Origin: Flavobacteriaceae bacterium
GTDB lineage: Bacteria > Bacteroidota > Bacteroidia > Flavobacteriales > Flavobacteriaceae
Direction of reading: 5' to 3'
Length of the DNA: 37,613 bases
NCBI GenBank assembly: GCA_021648445.1
Contig: JAKISU010000011.1
Coordinates: forward strand, 1 to 37,613
The position numbers and the translations under genes are program-made. Every line of letters begins with the position of its first letter. Within the stretch, counting starts at the first letter, position 1. This document shows, in pieces, positions 23,652 through 32,139 of the stretch. The notes below the pieces were generated by a model. It worked only from the letters and a program-made list of their open reading frames with translations. It searched no databases and had not been told where the DNA came from.

Positions 23652-25001
23652 TTAATCGAAAAATTCCTCAACTTTTCTTACAGAATCAGCCAAACAGCTT
23701 ACTACAACTTTATCTTCTGGTTGAATTTTAAAATCACCAAGAACTATATATCCTTTGCCATTTCTAATAACACCTCCAATGGTAGCATTCTGTGGAAAAT
23801 TTAATTCTCTAATAATTTTTTGTGTGATTTTTGAATTTTCACGGACTTTAAATTCTAAAATTTCGGCATCTAGATTGTTAAGTGTGGCTATTTCTAATAC
23901 GTCACCTTTTCTTATATATTTGAATATACTATTTGCCGCTAATAATTTTTTATTAATAATTGTGTCAATACCAATAGAATGCGATAGTTTAGAATAATCA
24001 ACATTTTCTGCCAAAGCGATGGTTTTCTTTACACCTTTAGATTTTGCCACCAAACAAGTCATGATATTGGTTTCAGGACTTTCTGTTGCAGCAATAAAAA
24101 CATCCATTTCTTCTATGTTTTCTTCTAATAATAATTCTACATCTCTACCATCACCACATACAACTAGAGCATTGGATAAGTCATCAGCAAGTTCTAATGC
24201 TTTTGTTCTGTTTATTTCTATAATTTTAACATTTAACTTTTTGTTACATAAATCTTTAACAGTTCTTTTTCCAATTGAACTTCCACCTAAGATCATTACA
24301 TTATGAACTTCTTTTTTTGTTTTGCCTGTTAGTTTATACAATTCATTTACACCTTCTTTAAGTGTGATGAAATAAGCTAGGTCACCTTTTTTAAAAACAG
24401 TATCTCCACGCGGAATTTTTATATCGTCAGAATGTTTGCTTTGAAGAGCTATTGGCATAAAATGAATTCCGGGAAAAGTAGCGGCAGCTTCTTTTACCGA
24501 CATACCTACAAAAGGCGCGGTTTTAGATAATATAATGCCTAGCATGGTTAATTCACCTTGTTCGAATTCATGTATATGATTAAAAGCAGCTTGATTAAGC
24601 AGCATTTTTATTTCATTCGAAGCTAACTCTTCAGTTGAGATTAATACATCAATACCAAATTCAGAAAAATTGATTTCATCTTTATTATCAATAAACTCTG
24701 AGTTATTAATTCTAGCAATAGTGCGTTTAGCACCTAACCTTTTTGCTAAAACGCAAATAGTAATATTTACGGTTTCATTAGAGGTAACAGAAATTACCAA
24801 ATCGGTGTTGGCAACATTGGCGTCTTTTAATAATGAAATTGAAGTAGCATTACCTTTCATTACACGTATATCTAAGCGAGTATCGGCATGAGTTAATCGT
24901 TCTTTCTTTTCATCAATAAGTGTGATATCATGAGATTCGATGGATAGTAGTTTTGCCAAATGGAAACCAACTTCACCAGCTCCTGCAATTATTATCTTCA
25001 T
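23652..25001 (-). CDS. trkA: Trk system potassium transport protein, NAD-binding regulatory subunit
   Basis: Cytoplasmic regulator of 449 residues made of two RCK modules. Module 1 begins MKIIIAGAGEVGFHLAKLLS, a Rossmann GxGxxG, with acidic ID at the end of beta-2 (LIDEKKERL), and runs to about 220 including a TrkA_C domain. Module 2 begins near 230 with VMILGGSSIGKRTVKDLC and ends with a second TrkA_C (about 370-449). The duplicated form binds NAD(H) and/or nucleotides and gates TrkH. It is the first gene of a trkA-trkH-BtuF-like unit interrupted by the 167-bp element. In some bacteria the TrkA_C domain binds c-di-AMP, which cdaA in this window could supply; that link is only inferred. Confidence 0.95.
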   Translation of the reverse strand: MKIIIAGAGEVGFHLAKLLSIESHDITLIDEKKERLTHADTRLDIRVMKGNATSISLLKDANVANTDLVISVTSNETVNITICVLAKRLGAKRTIARINNSEFIDNKDEINFSEFGIDVLISTEELASNEIKMLLNQAAFNHIHEFEQGELTMLGIILSKTAPFVGMSVKEAAATFPGIHFMPIALQSKHSDDIKIPRGDTVFKKGDLAYFITLKEGVNELYKLTGKTKKEVHNVMILGGSSIGKRTVKDLCNKKLNVKIIEINRTKALELADDLSNALVVCGDGRDVELLLEENIEEMDVFIAATESPETNIMTCLVAKSKGVKKTIALAENVDYSKLSHSIGIDTIINKKLLAANSIFKYIRKGDVLEIATLNNLDAEILEFKVRENSKITQKIIRELNFPQNATIGGVIRNGKGYIVLGDFKIQPEDKVVVSCLADSVRKVEEFFD

Positions 25002-25139
25002 TAAAAAATGATTTAAAGTACTAACAAATGTATTATTTTTTTCTCTGAAATCATTTATACTCTTTGTAGTTAACCGAAAATTTATGCTTTTGTACTCAAT
25101 TGAAGGTTCTTTTGTATTACATAGTATTTTCTATGGAAT

Positions 25140-25370
25140 CAGGACAAACGCAGACTTTGTAAAAAAAGCTACTAATTCACAAATTTCTTCAGTATTTTGG
25201 TGAAATATTGAAAAAAATAGCACGAATTTTTGAAAATCCAAAAGATTTTCTATTAGTGAAATAATAATTGTGTGTTTTAGAGTTTAATTCGTGTACCTGC
25301 CCGTCCGGTAGGCGGGTTCGTGGTAAAACACACACTAAATCATCACAAATAAAAGTGTGAGTTTGTCCTG
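25140..25370. mobile_element. 231-bp MITE-like element with 10-bp target duplication
   Basis: The ends are inverted: CAGGACAAACGCAGACTTT on the left, with AAAGTGTGAGTTTGTCCTG on the right. The 10-bp sequence TCTATGGAAT lies immediately outside both ends (25130-25139 and 25371-25380) as a perfect direct repeat, a clear target-site duplication. The inside is AT-rich and non-coding. It includes a palindromic CCTGCCCGTCCGGTAGGCGGG at about 25297-25317, perhaps a nested repeat. A 10-bp duplication with CA-starting ends would fit an IS4-type source, which is inference. It occupies much of the 549-bp gap between trkA and radC; the remaining 170 bp before radC hold no gene but an AT-rich TATCTTTA that could be a -7 element. 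Confidence 0.9.
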
Positions 25371-25550
25371 TCTATGGAATGTAAAAAAGACAAAAAGTGA
25401 ATGTAAAATAATAATTTTGCAGGAAATTTAAAAAATTTAACCGGAATTATGTATTTGAACTTCGTTATGAGTTTTGGCACGAAGTAGATTTTCTAATGCA
25501 TAATGTGGGTTTAAATAAGTTCTTTTATATCTTTAGAGAAATTTTATTAA

Positions 25551-26249
25551 ATGAACGCTAAACATAAATCTATTTCAATAAAAAACTGGAAAGAAGATGA
25601 TAGACCGAGAGAAAAGCTAATACTTAAGGGTAAAACTACCCTTTCAGACGCTGAACTGATAGCTATTTTGATAGGTTCTGGTAGTAGAGAGGAAAGCGCG
25701 GTTGATTTAGCCAAACGAATATTAACTTTTACAAACAATAATTTAAACGAATTGGCGAAGCTATCGGTCAATGACCTTACTCAATTTAAAGGGATTGGCG
25801 AAGCCAAAGCAATTGCTGTAATTACAGCCTTAGAATTAGGTAGAAGACGTAGATTAGAAGAAGCACTTATAAGACCAAAAATAAAAAGCAGCAAAGCAGT
25901 ATTTGATATAATGCAGCCTATTATAGGTGAGTTGTCTCACGAAGAATTTTGGGTACTGTACCTCAATAATTCTAATAAAATAATATATAAAAATCAATTA
26001 AGTAGTGGTGGCATTACAGGTACTTTGGTAGATGTTAGAATCTTGTTTAAAAAAGCGTTAGAATTATCGTCAGTTGCTGTTATTTTATGTCATAATCATC
26101 CTTCAGGGAGCTTAAAACCAAGTAAATCAGATTTAGACTTAACTAAAAAGATACAAGAAGCAGGTAAAATTTTAGATATAAAAATTTTAGACCATTTATT
26201 AATTACTGAAAAAGCGTATTTTAGCTTTGCCGATAGTAATTTGATATGA
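25551..26249 (+). CDS. radC: RadC-family JAB1/MPN domain protein
   Basis: Protein of 232 residues. The N-terminal half carries a UPF0758 helix-hairpin-helix region (LTQFKGIGEAKAIAVITALELG, about 76-97). The C-terminal half carries the metal-binding JAMM/MPN domain with HNHPSGSLKPSKSD (181-194), whose two histidines and Asp194 form the zinc site. Glu127 (in IIGELSHEEFW) is a candidate acidic catalytic residue. Despite the name, a role in DNA repair is not established. It is divergent from trkA across a spacer that contains a MITE-like element. Length and motifs are normal. Confidence 0.94.
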   Translation: MNAKHKSISIKNWKEDDRPREKLILKGKTTLSDAELIAILIGSGSREESAVDLAKRILTFTNNNLNELAKLSVNDLTQFKGIGEAKAIAVITALELGRRRRLEEALIRPKIKSSKAVFDIMQPIIGELSHEEFWVLYLNNSNKIIYKNQLSSGGITGTLVDVRILFKKALELSSVAVILCHNHPSGSLKPSKSDLDLTKKIQEAGKILDIKILDHLLITEKAYFSFADSNLI

Positions 26250-26314
26250 TAGCTCTTTCATCAATTAAGTAAAGAATTAAATCTTTTTCATATTTATTTA
26301 CTGGCTAGAAGTCA

Positions 26315-26436
26315 GATGACGGAAGACAGAAGTTCTAGAATAGATGTTTATAAAGTAGATTTAGATTAAAATCTAGAGCTAATTATATACTCTCAATTTA
26401 TAGGAACAAGTTATGAAGTTTCGGTCTTCTGTCATC
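26315..26436. repeat. Short inverted-repeat segment between radC and the deacetylase gene
   Basis: GATGACGGAAGAC at 26315-26327 pairs with GTCTTCTGTCATC at 26424-26436 (12 of 13 bases), about 120 bp end to end, with AT-rich filler. No target duplication is clear. It looks like a dispersed repeat or a small MITE remnant. No gene was seen in 26250-26511. Confidence 0.55.
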
Positions 26437-26511
26437 AAGCCTGAAAAGGGTCTTAAAAATAATAAGTTTTTCAATTACCACTTAATTTGCGGTAGCAATC
26501 GATATTAATTA

Positions 26512-27819
26512 ATGCTTTTAGTTTATACACATAAGGTTACACCAAGATTAACCTACACTTTTAAACATTTTTTTACTAGAATTTTAAATATTCCAGTTAG
26601 TTTTACAACTAAAGTAGAGGAGTTTATTGCTCATAATGACTTAAAACTATCTTATACCAAACAGCCTTTAGGAAAAGAGATTTTTATTAGAAGTAACGAT
26701 CTATTATTTGAGCAAGGTATTAATGATATTGAAATTCATATTGGTGAATGGGATGATACAACTTGTTTTTTTCAATCACGTCAAGAAGCGACAATTCCTT
26801 TTGATGTTTTTGCAGCTACTTTTTATTTAGTAAGTAGATATGAAGAGTATTTACCACATGTAAAAGATCAATTTGGACGTTTTTCTGCCGAAGAGAGCTT
26901 AGCTTTCAAACATAAATTTTTAGAAAAACCTTTAATTGATATTTGGGCATATAAATTTAAGTTGATATTAAAAGAAAAGTTTCCTGACCATAAATTTACA
27001 GAAAGAGAGTTTAAATATATATCAACTATTGATGTTGACAATGCCTATAATTATAAACGTAAAGGAGTTGTAAGAACCATTGGTGGTTATTTTAATGATT
27101 TAACAAAACTTAGAGTGTTAGACTTATGGTATAGAACACTCGTATTACTGGGCTTTAGACAAGATCCGTTTGATACTTATGATGAATTACTCGATTTTCA
27201 AAAACAGTATAACATCAAAACTTTATTTTTCTTTTCGGTAGGTGATTATACTACTTATGATAAAAATATATCGTCAAGAAATACAAAATATAGGTCTTTA
27301 ATTAAATCTATTGCTGATTATGCTGACGTAGGCTTGCACCCTTCATACTTTACCATGAAGAATGAGGAAATATTAAAGAAAGAAAAATTACGATTAGAAA
27401 ATATTTTAAATAGACCGGTGACAAAATCGCGTCAGCATTATTTACGTTTAGATATGCCAGAAACCTATCAAAGTTTAGTTAATTTAGAAGTTAATGAAGA
27501 TTTTACGATGGGTTATGCAGCACATTATGGATTTAGAGCAGGTACCTGCACATCATTTTATTTTTACGATTTAGATTATGAAATTCAAACGCCTTTAAAA
27601 ATTTATCCTTTTGCTGTAATGGATATTACTTTACGTGATTATTTAGAGCTGTCAAATAAGAGAGCTTATGAAGTAATACTAAAATTAGCACAGGAAGTAA
27701 AAAATGTAGACGGAACATTTATTACACTTTTTCATAACGATACACTTAGCAATAAAGGAAGATGGCGCAGATGGAAAAAACTCTATATAGATATTTTCAA
27801 ACAATTATCCATATTATAG
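26512..27819 (+). CDS. Polysaccharide deacetylase family protein
   Basis: Protein of 435 residues with no signal peptide. The N-terminal part (about 1-170) is a flavobacterial leader domain of unknown role. The NodB-like deacetylase core follows: metal-binding STIDVDNAYNYKRKG (about 182-196), then a beta-alpha barrel with KTLFFFSVGDYTTYD, the His motif ADVGLHPSYFTMK, and RQHYLRLDMPETYQ. Family members remove N- or O-acetyl groups from surface glycans or glycolipids. It is the first of four same-strand genes (deacetylase, acyltransferase-like, GT4, flippase), which points to assembly of an exported polysaccharide. Confidence 0.88.
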   Translation: MLLVYTHKVTPRLTYTFKHFFTRILNIPVSFTTKVEEFIAHNDLKLSYTKQPLGKEIFIRSNDLLFEQGINDIEIHIGEWDDTTCFFQSRQEATIPFDVFAATFYLVSRYEEYLPHVKDQFGRFSAEESLAFKHKFLEKPLIDIWAYKFKLILKEKFPDHKFTEREFKYISTIDVDNAYNYKRKGVVRTIGGYFNDLTKLRVLDLWYRTLVLLGFRQDPFDTYDELLDFQKQYNIKTLFFFSVGDYTTYDKNISSRNTKYRSLIKSIADYADVGLHPSYFTMKNEEILKKEKLRLENILNRPVTKSRQHYLRLDMPETYQSLVNLEVNEDFTMGYAAHYGFRAGTCTSFYFYDLDYEIQTPLKIYPFAVMDITLRDYLELSNKRAYEVILKLAQEVKNVDGTFITLFHNDTLSNKGRWRRWKKLYIDIFKQLSIL

Positions 27820-27843
27820 ACTACTAAGCAGTGTAAATTAGAA

Positions 27844-28743
27844 ATGATAGAATATTTAACCAGAGATCAATTAGATGAAGATAAATACAATAATTGTATT
27901 TCTGACGCTGTGAATACACGTATCTATGCTTACAGTTGGTATTTAGATATTGTTTGTGATAATTGGGATGTACTTGTTGAAGGTGATTATGTTGCCGTTA
28001 TGCCTTTACCAAAACGCAGAAAATATGGTATCAATTATATTTATCAAGCCCCTTGGATACAACAGTTAGGAATATTTTCATCAACTGAGGTTTCTCAAAT
28101 GGTAATTAGCTCTTTCATAAAAAAAACACCTTCTATTTTTCTCTTCTATTATAATTTTAATGCTCAAAATATGAGTTTAACACATGGTAGAAAATTAGTA
28201 AAAATAAATTATGAATTGAGTTTAAATAAAAGGTATGATAGTATTTTTAAGAATTATAGAAAAGATAGAAAAAAAAGCCTTAGAAAAGCAACTGAAAGTA
28301 AATTGTATTTCGATGATAAGAATAATGTGAAGGAATTAATTAAATTATATAGAGAAGTTTTTCCTTTATTAAATATTAAAGATGAATCGTTTAATATTTT
28401 ATATAAATTAGTAGAGTTTTGTTTAAGTGAAAATTATGGTTTTCAAAGAAATATATATATGCAGAATCAGATTGTAGCTCGTGGTTTTTTTCTTCATTAT
28501 AAAAATAGGATTTATTATCTTTTCGGAGCGTCTAATAAACAAGGTAAGAAAACCGGGGCGACAACATTTATGGTTGACTCGGTTTTAAAACAATTTGAGA
28601 GAACTGATAATATTTTTGATTTTGAAGGCTCATCAATACCTTCAATAGGTAATTTTTATAAAAGTTTTGGAGCCACAAATGCACCATATCCGGTTTTTGA
28701 AATTAGAAAAGGAATGATGATGATTAAAAAGTTATTACAATAA
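27844..28743 (+). CDS. GNAT/FemAB-like acyltransferase
   Basis: Soluble protein of 299 residues. The C-terminal half has the FemAB/GNAT-like pattern: NYRKDRKKSLRKATESKLY, then YIMQNQ-like strands, ARGFFLHYKNRIYYLFGASNKQGKKTGATTFMVD and FDFEGSSIPSIGNFYKSFGA. The last motif is typical of GNAT-fold proteins next to glycan genes. I recognise the fold type but not a specific family. In this context it may acylate a sugar or an amino-sugar precursor of the glycan built by its neighbours. It starts 25 bp after the deacetylase gene and probably belongs to the same operon. Confidence 0.7.
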   Translation: MIEYLTRDQLDEDKYNNCISDAVNTRIYAYSWYLDIVCDNWDVLVEGDYVAVMPLPKRRKYGINYIYQAPWIQQLGIFSSTEVSQMVISSFIKKTPSIFLFYYNFNAQNMSLTHGRKLVKINYELSLNKRYDSIFKNYRKDRKKSLRKATESKLYFDDKNNVKELIKLYREVFPLLNIKDESFNILYKLVEFCLSENYGFQRNIYMQNQIVARGFFLHYKNRIYYLFGASNKQGKKTGATTFMVDSVLKQFERTDNIFDFEGSSIPSIGNFYKSFGATNAPYPVFEIRKGMMMIKKLLQ

Positions 28744-28794
28744 AATGCCAACTTTTAGTGTAAAAAACTAGTTAAAGAATAAAAAAGATTGTCA

Positions 28795-30018
28795 ATGATT
28801 AAGAAAATTAAAATATGTTTCTTGGCAGATAAACATGATCTATTTGATGATAGAATCTATTGGAAAATGGCCATTCCTTTAAAAGAAAAGGGATATGATG
28901 TCTATTATATATTAATAAAAGATGAAATTAAAAAAGGGATAACAAAAGAAGGGATTAAATATGAAATTTTAAAAGTTAAAACATTCTCTAAAAATCGATA
29001 TTTAAATTTTATTCTTAAAAATTTAAATCCCACTAATAATTATAGAACACTTTTAAAAAAAGCAGCTAAAATAAATGCTGATGTGTATCACTTTCATGAT
29101 TTATGGATCAATAGAATTGGTAAAAAATTAAAAAATTTAAAACAGAAGCCAGTTGTATTCTATGATGCTAGAGAACCCTATGCTGAAGATTATACTTCGC
29201 TTATAAAAACAAGTAAAATAGGTGAAATAGGAATAAGGGTATTCTCTTGGTGGGTAGATAGTTGGGAAAAGGAAAAGGCTAAAAATTATGATTTAGTTAT
29301 AGCAAATGAAAATATTGTAAGAGATAATTTTAGGAGAAAATTAGGGAAAGATAAAGCAGTATCTATTTTCAACTTCACTGATGTTTACAAAGATTACAAC
29401 AAGTCATCTTTAGCTGAAAAAAGATATGATTTTATCTATTGTGGTGGAATAACAGAGTCTAGAGGCGCAATGAAAATGTTAGAGGCAACAAAAATTGCAA
29501 AAAAAACGATTCCAAAAATAAAAGTCATATATGTTGGTAGATATACACCAGATACTTTAAAGTTAAAACTTCAAAAATTTATAGATGATAATGATTTGAA
29601 AAATAATATTGAATTGTTTCCATTTGTAAAATACGCTGAAGTAAGTGATTTTTATAATAAGAGTAAAGTTGGATTAATAACTTGGCTACCAGCAAAAGCA
29701 CTAACCATTAAAATGCCTATAAAAGTATTTGAATATATGGCTTTCGCATTACCTATCATCGGGAGTAATTTTGGACATATAAAAGAATATATTGAAAAAG
29801 ATAATTGTGGTATTACCGTAGATCCTAATAATCCAGAAAATATCTCAAATGCCATGATAACATTATTAACAGATATTGAAAAATATGATTTATATAGTAA
29901 CAATGGACGTAAAGCAACATTAGAAAAGTATAAATGGGATTTTGAACTCGATCGTCTAATTGGTTTTTATACCAAAGTATTAAATGAAAGAGAAAAGAAT
30001 ATAAAAAATGTCAAATAA
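28795..30018 (+). CDS. Glycosyltransferase, GT4 family
   Basis: GT-B-fold transferase of 407 residues. The N-terminal domain starts MIKKIKICFLADKHDLFDDR and includes YHFHDLW. The C-terminal nucleotide-sugar-binding domain has FIYCGGITESRGAMKMLEA, VIYVGRY and the GT4 EX7E-like motif FEYMAFALPIIGSNFGHIKE. A TTG two codons upstream (28789) also gives an open frame; I prefer the ATG because the TTG is less usual. Donor and acceptor sugars are unknown. It overlaps the next gene by 11 nt, so the glycosyltransferase and flippase are tightly coupled. Confidence 0.9.
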   Translation: MIKKIKICFLADKHDLFDDRIYWKMAIPLKEKGYDVYYILIKDEIKKGITKEGIKYEILKVKTFSKNRYLNFILKNLNPTNNYRTLLKKAAKINADVYHFHDLWINRIGKKLKNLKQKPVVFYDAREPYAEDYTSLIKTSKIGEIGIRVFSWWVDSWEKEKAKNYDLVIANENIVRDNFRRKLGKDKAVSIFNFTDVYKDYNKSSLAEKRYDFIYCGGITESRGAMKMLEATKIAKKTIPKIKVIYVGRYTPDTLKLKLQKFIDDNDLKNNIELFPFVKYAEVSDFYNKSKVGLITWLPAKALTIKMPIKVFEYMAFALPIIGSNFGHIKEYIEKDNCGITVDPNNPENISNAMITLLTDIEKYDLYSNNGRKATLEKYKWDFELDRLIGFYTKVLNEREKNIKNVK

Positions 30019-31444
30019 AAATAATTCTTTTTTAAAAGACTTTAGCTGGTATTTTTTAGCCTCTTTTGTGCCATTACTAATAGGTTTTATAAAAACACCT
30101 GTTTTTACTCGTCATTTCAATAAAGAAGAGTACGGATACTTAGGTTTGGTTAGTTTGACATTCGCATATTTAGGTATGTTATTATTTTCTTGGATTGGCT
30201 CATGTCTTTGGAGGTATTACACTAAGTATAAAACTGAAAAAGCGCTAAAGACCTTATATTCAAACTTATTATTTCTTTATGGTTTGTCATTTTCAATATT
30301 GCTGATAGTTTCAGTCTTTTGGTATATGGCAGCAGAAAATACTTTGGTTAAACAATTGATATTCTACTCCTTTTTTCAATTACTTTTCAATCAATTATTT
30401 CTCTTTTATATGGTAATAGTAAGATTAAAAGGTGAAGCCAAATTTTATACAATTTTTCAATCGATTAGAGCTTTTTTGAGTATACTTATTGCTCTATTTT
30501 TAGTTTTTAAATTCGATGTAAACATAAGTGCATTGATTTCTAGTTTAGTTATTATTGATGCTTTAGCAGTACTATTCTTAATTATAATTAATCCGGCAGA
30601 AGTAACATTTAATTATAAACTTATTAAAAGAGAAAATTTAAAGGAATTAATTACTTATGGAAGTGCAGGGTTGATTATTAACATCGGGTTTTTAGTAATT
30701 ACATCAAGTGATCGGTATTTTATTTATTTGTTAAATAACTTAGAAACAGTAGGTATTTATGACCAAGTATATAAAATAAGTCAAATATCTGTAGTTGTTT
30801 TGGTTACCATTTTTTTTAACTCTATTAATCCTACATTGTTAAAAGAATTAGAGACTAATTTTAACAATTCTATTCATTTAATTCAAAAATATATCAAAGT
30901 TTTTATTATTTACGGATTGCCTATCATTACTTATTTAAGTCTTTTTTCAAAAGATATTGCAAACATTCTTTTAGGCAAAGAGTTTAGAGTGGGTTATATT
31001 ATAATGCCTTTTATTTTTTTTGCAGCCTATTTACAAGGACTTTCAAATTTTTATGAGTTGCGATTAAAATTTTCTAATCAATTAAAAAGATTGAGTATAA
31101 TTGTAATAAGTGCAGCAATATTAAATATCATTTTAAATTATATTTTTATAGAGTTGTATGGTTATAAGTGGGCAGCAGTAACTACTGTGGTTACTTATTT
31201 TCTCTTGATTTTAGCATTCCATTCTTTTGACGTAAAGGTTTTAAAATTCACAAGAAGTGATTACAATACTGTGTACCAAATTATACTATTTTTAGTTTTA
31301 CAGATTGTAATTTATTTTACCTTAGATAAAATATTTGAATTGAATATTATTGTAAAATTAACAATTGGCTTACTATTTATTCTATCTTATATTCTTACTT
31401 TTAAAGAGCGTCTTTTGAAGACAGAAATACCTATTAATATATGA
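30008..31444 (+). CDS. Oligosaccharide flippase (Wzx/polysaccharide biosynthesis family)
   Basis: Integral membrane protein of 478 residues with about 12-14 hydrophobic segments and no soluble domain. The N-terminal SFVPLLIGFIKTPVFTRHFN and KEEYGYLGLVS are the usual opening of MATE-like/Wzx flippases, where a PxFTR-type motif follows helix 1. It should carry a lipid-linked glycan across the inner membrane. It overlaps the GT4 gene by 11 nt and the nucleotidase gene by 4 nt. No polymerase (Wzy) or ligase was recognised in this window, so the product may be a short glycan or be finished elsewhere. Confidence 0.9.
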   Translation: MSNKNNSFLKDFSWYFLASFVPLLIGFIKTPVFTRHFNKEEYGYLGLVSLTFAYLGMLLFSWIGSCLWRYYTKYKTEKALKTLYSNLLFLYGLSFSILLIVSVFWYMAAENTLVKQLIFYSFFQLLFNQLFLFYMVIVRLKGEAKFYTIFQSIRAFLSILIALFLVFKFDVNISALISSLVIIDALAVLFLIIINPAEVTFNYKLIKRENLKELITYGSAGLIINIGFLVITSSDRYFIYLLNNLETVGIYDQVYKISQISVVVLVTIFFNSINPTLLKELETNFNNSIHLIQKYIKVFIIYGLPIITYLSLFSKDIANILLGKEFRVGYIIMPFIFFAAYLQGLSNFYELRLKFSNQLKRLSIIVISAAILNIILNYIFIELYGYKWAAVTTVVTYFLLILAFHSFDVKVLKFTRSDYNTVYQIILFLVLQIVIYFTLDKIFELNIIVKLTIGLLFILSYILTFKERLLKTEIPINI

Positions 31445-32121
31445 ACATCAAACACATCTTTTTCGATTTAGACCATACACTTTGGGATTTTGAAAAAAAC
31501 TCAGCTAAAACATTTGAATTTATTTTTGATCAAAGTAAGATTGATGTGAAACTGACTGATTTTTTAAGTCATTATATACCTATAAATCATAAGTATTGGA
31601 AACTATATAGAGAAGAAAAAATAAGTAAATCTAAATTGCGATATGGTAGATTAAAAGAAGCCTTTGATGGTTTAGAATATACAATATCAGATGATATGAT
31701 ACATCACCTATCTGAAATATATATCGATAATTTATCAAATTATAATACACTGTTCGAAGGTGCAATTGAAATATTAAATTATTTATTATCAAAGTACGAA
31801 TTACATATCATAACTAATGGCTTTGAAGAAGTTCAATTAAAAAAGCTACATAAATCTGAAATATTACATTTTTTTGATAAAGTGATTACTTCAGAAAGTG
31901 TAGGAGTCAAAAAACCAAATCCGGTTATATTTAATCACGCCTTAAAAGTTACCAATGCCGAACCAAAAAAAAGCATGATGATTGGTGATAATTTAGAAGC
32001 TGATATTCTAGGAGCACAGCAAATAGGTATGCAGACTATCTTTTTTAATATTCATGATGAACCTGTCAATAACAACACAATAAGTGTTAGTAACCTTATG
32101 GAAATAAAGCAATATCTATAA
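31441..32121 (+). CDS. yjjG: YjjG-family noncanonical pyrimidine nucleotidase (HAD superfamily)
   Basis: Cytoplasmic HAD phosphatase of 226 residues. Motif I is FFDLDHTLWDFEKNSA (catalytic aspartates at 9 and 11), motif II is IITNGF, the conserved Lys lies in SVGVKKPNPVIF, and motif IV is MMIGDNLEADILGA. The DLDHTLWDF variant marks the YjjG group, which dephosphorylates noncanonical pyrimidine nucleotides (house-cleaning). It overlaps the flippase stop by 4 nt, so it is probably transcribed with the glycan genes although its role is unrelated. Confidence 0.9.
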   Translation: MNIKHIFFDLDHTLWDFEKNSAKTFEFIFDQSKIDVKLTDFLSHYIPINHKYWKLYREEKISKSKLRYGRLKEAFDGLEYTISDDMIHHLSEIYIDNLSNYNTLFEGAIEILNYLLSKYELHIITNGFEEVQLKKLHKSEILHFFDKVITSESVGVKKPNPVIFNHALKVTNAEPKKSMMIGDNLEADILGAQQIGMQTIFFNIHDEPVNNNTISVSNLMEIKQYL

Positions 32122-32139
32122 TTGACAATCGTTAATTCA

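Noticed and set aside
25551-26249. radC as a marker of a mobile or defence island
   Set aside because: The RadC protein here is the full-length UPF0758 type with an HhH region, usual for chromosomal copies; the neighbouring genes are ordinary.
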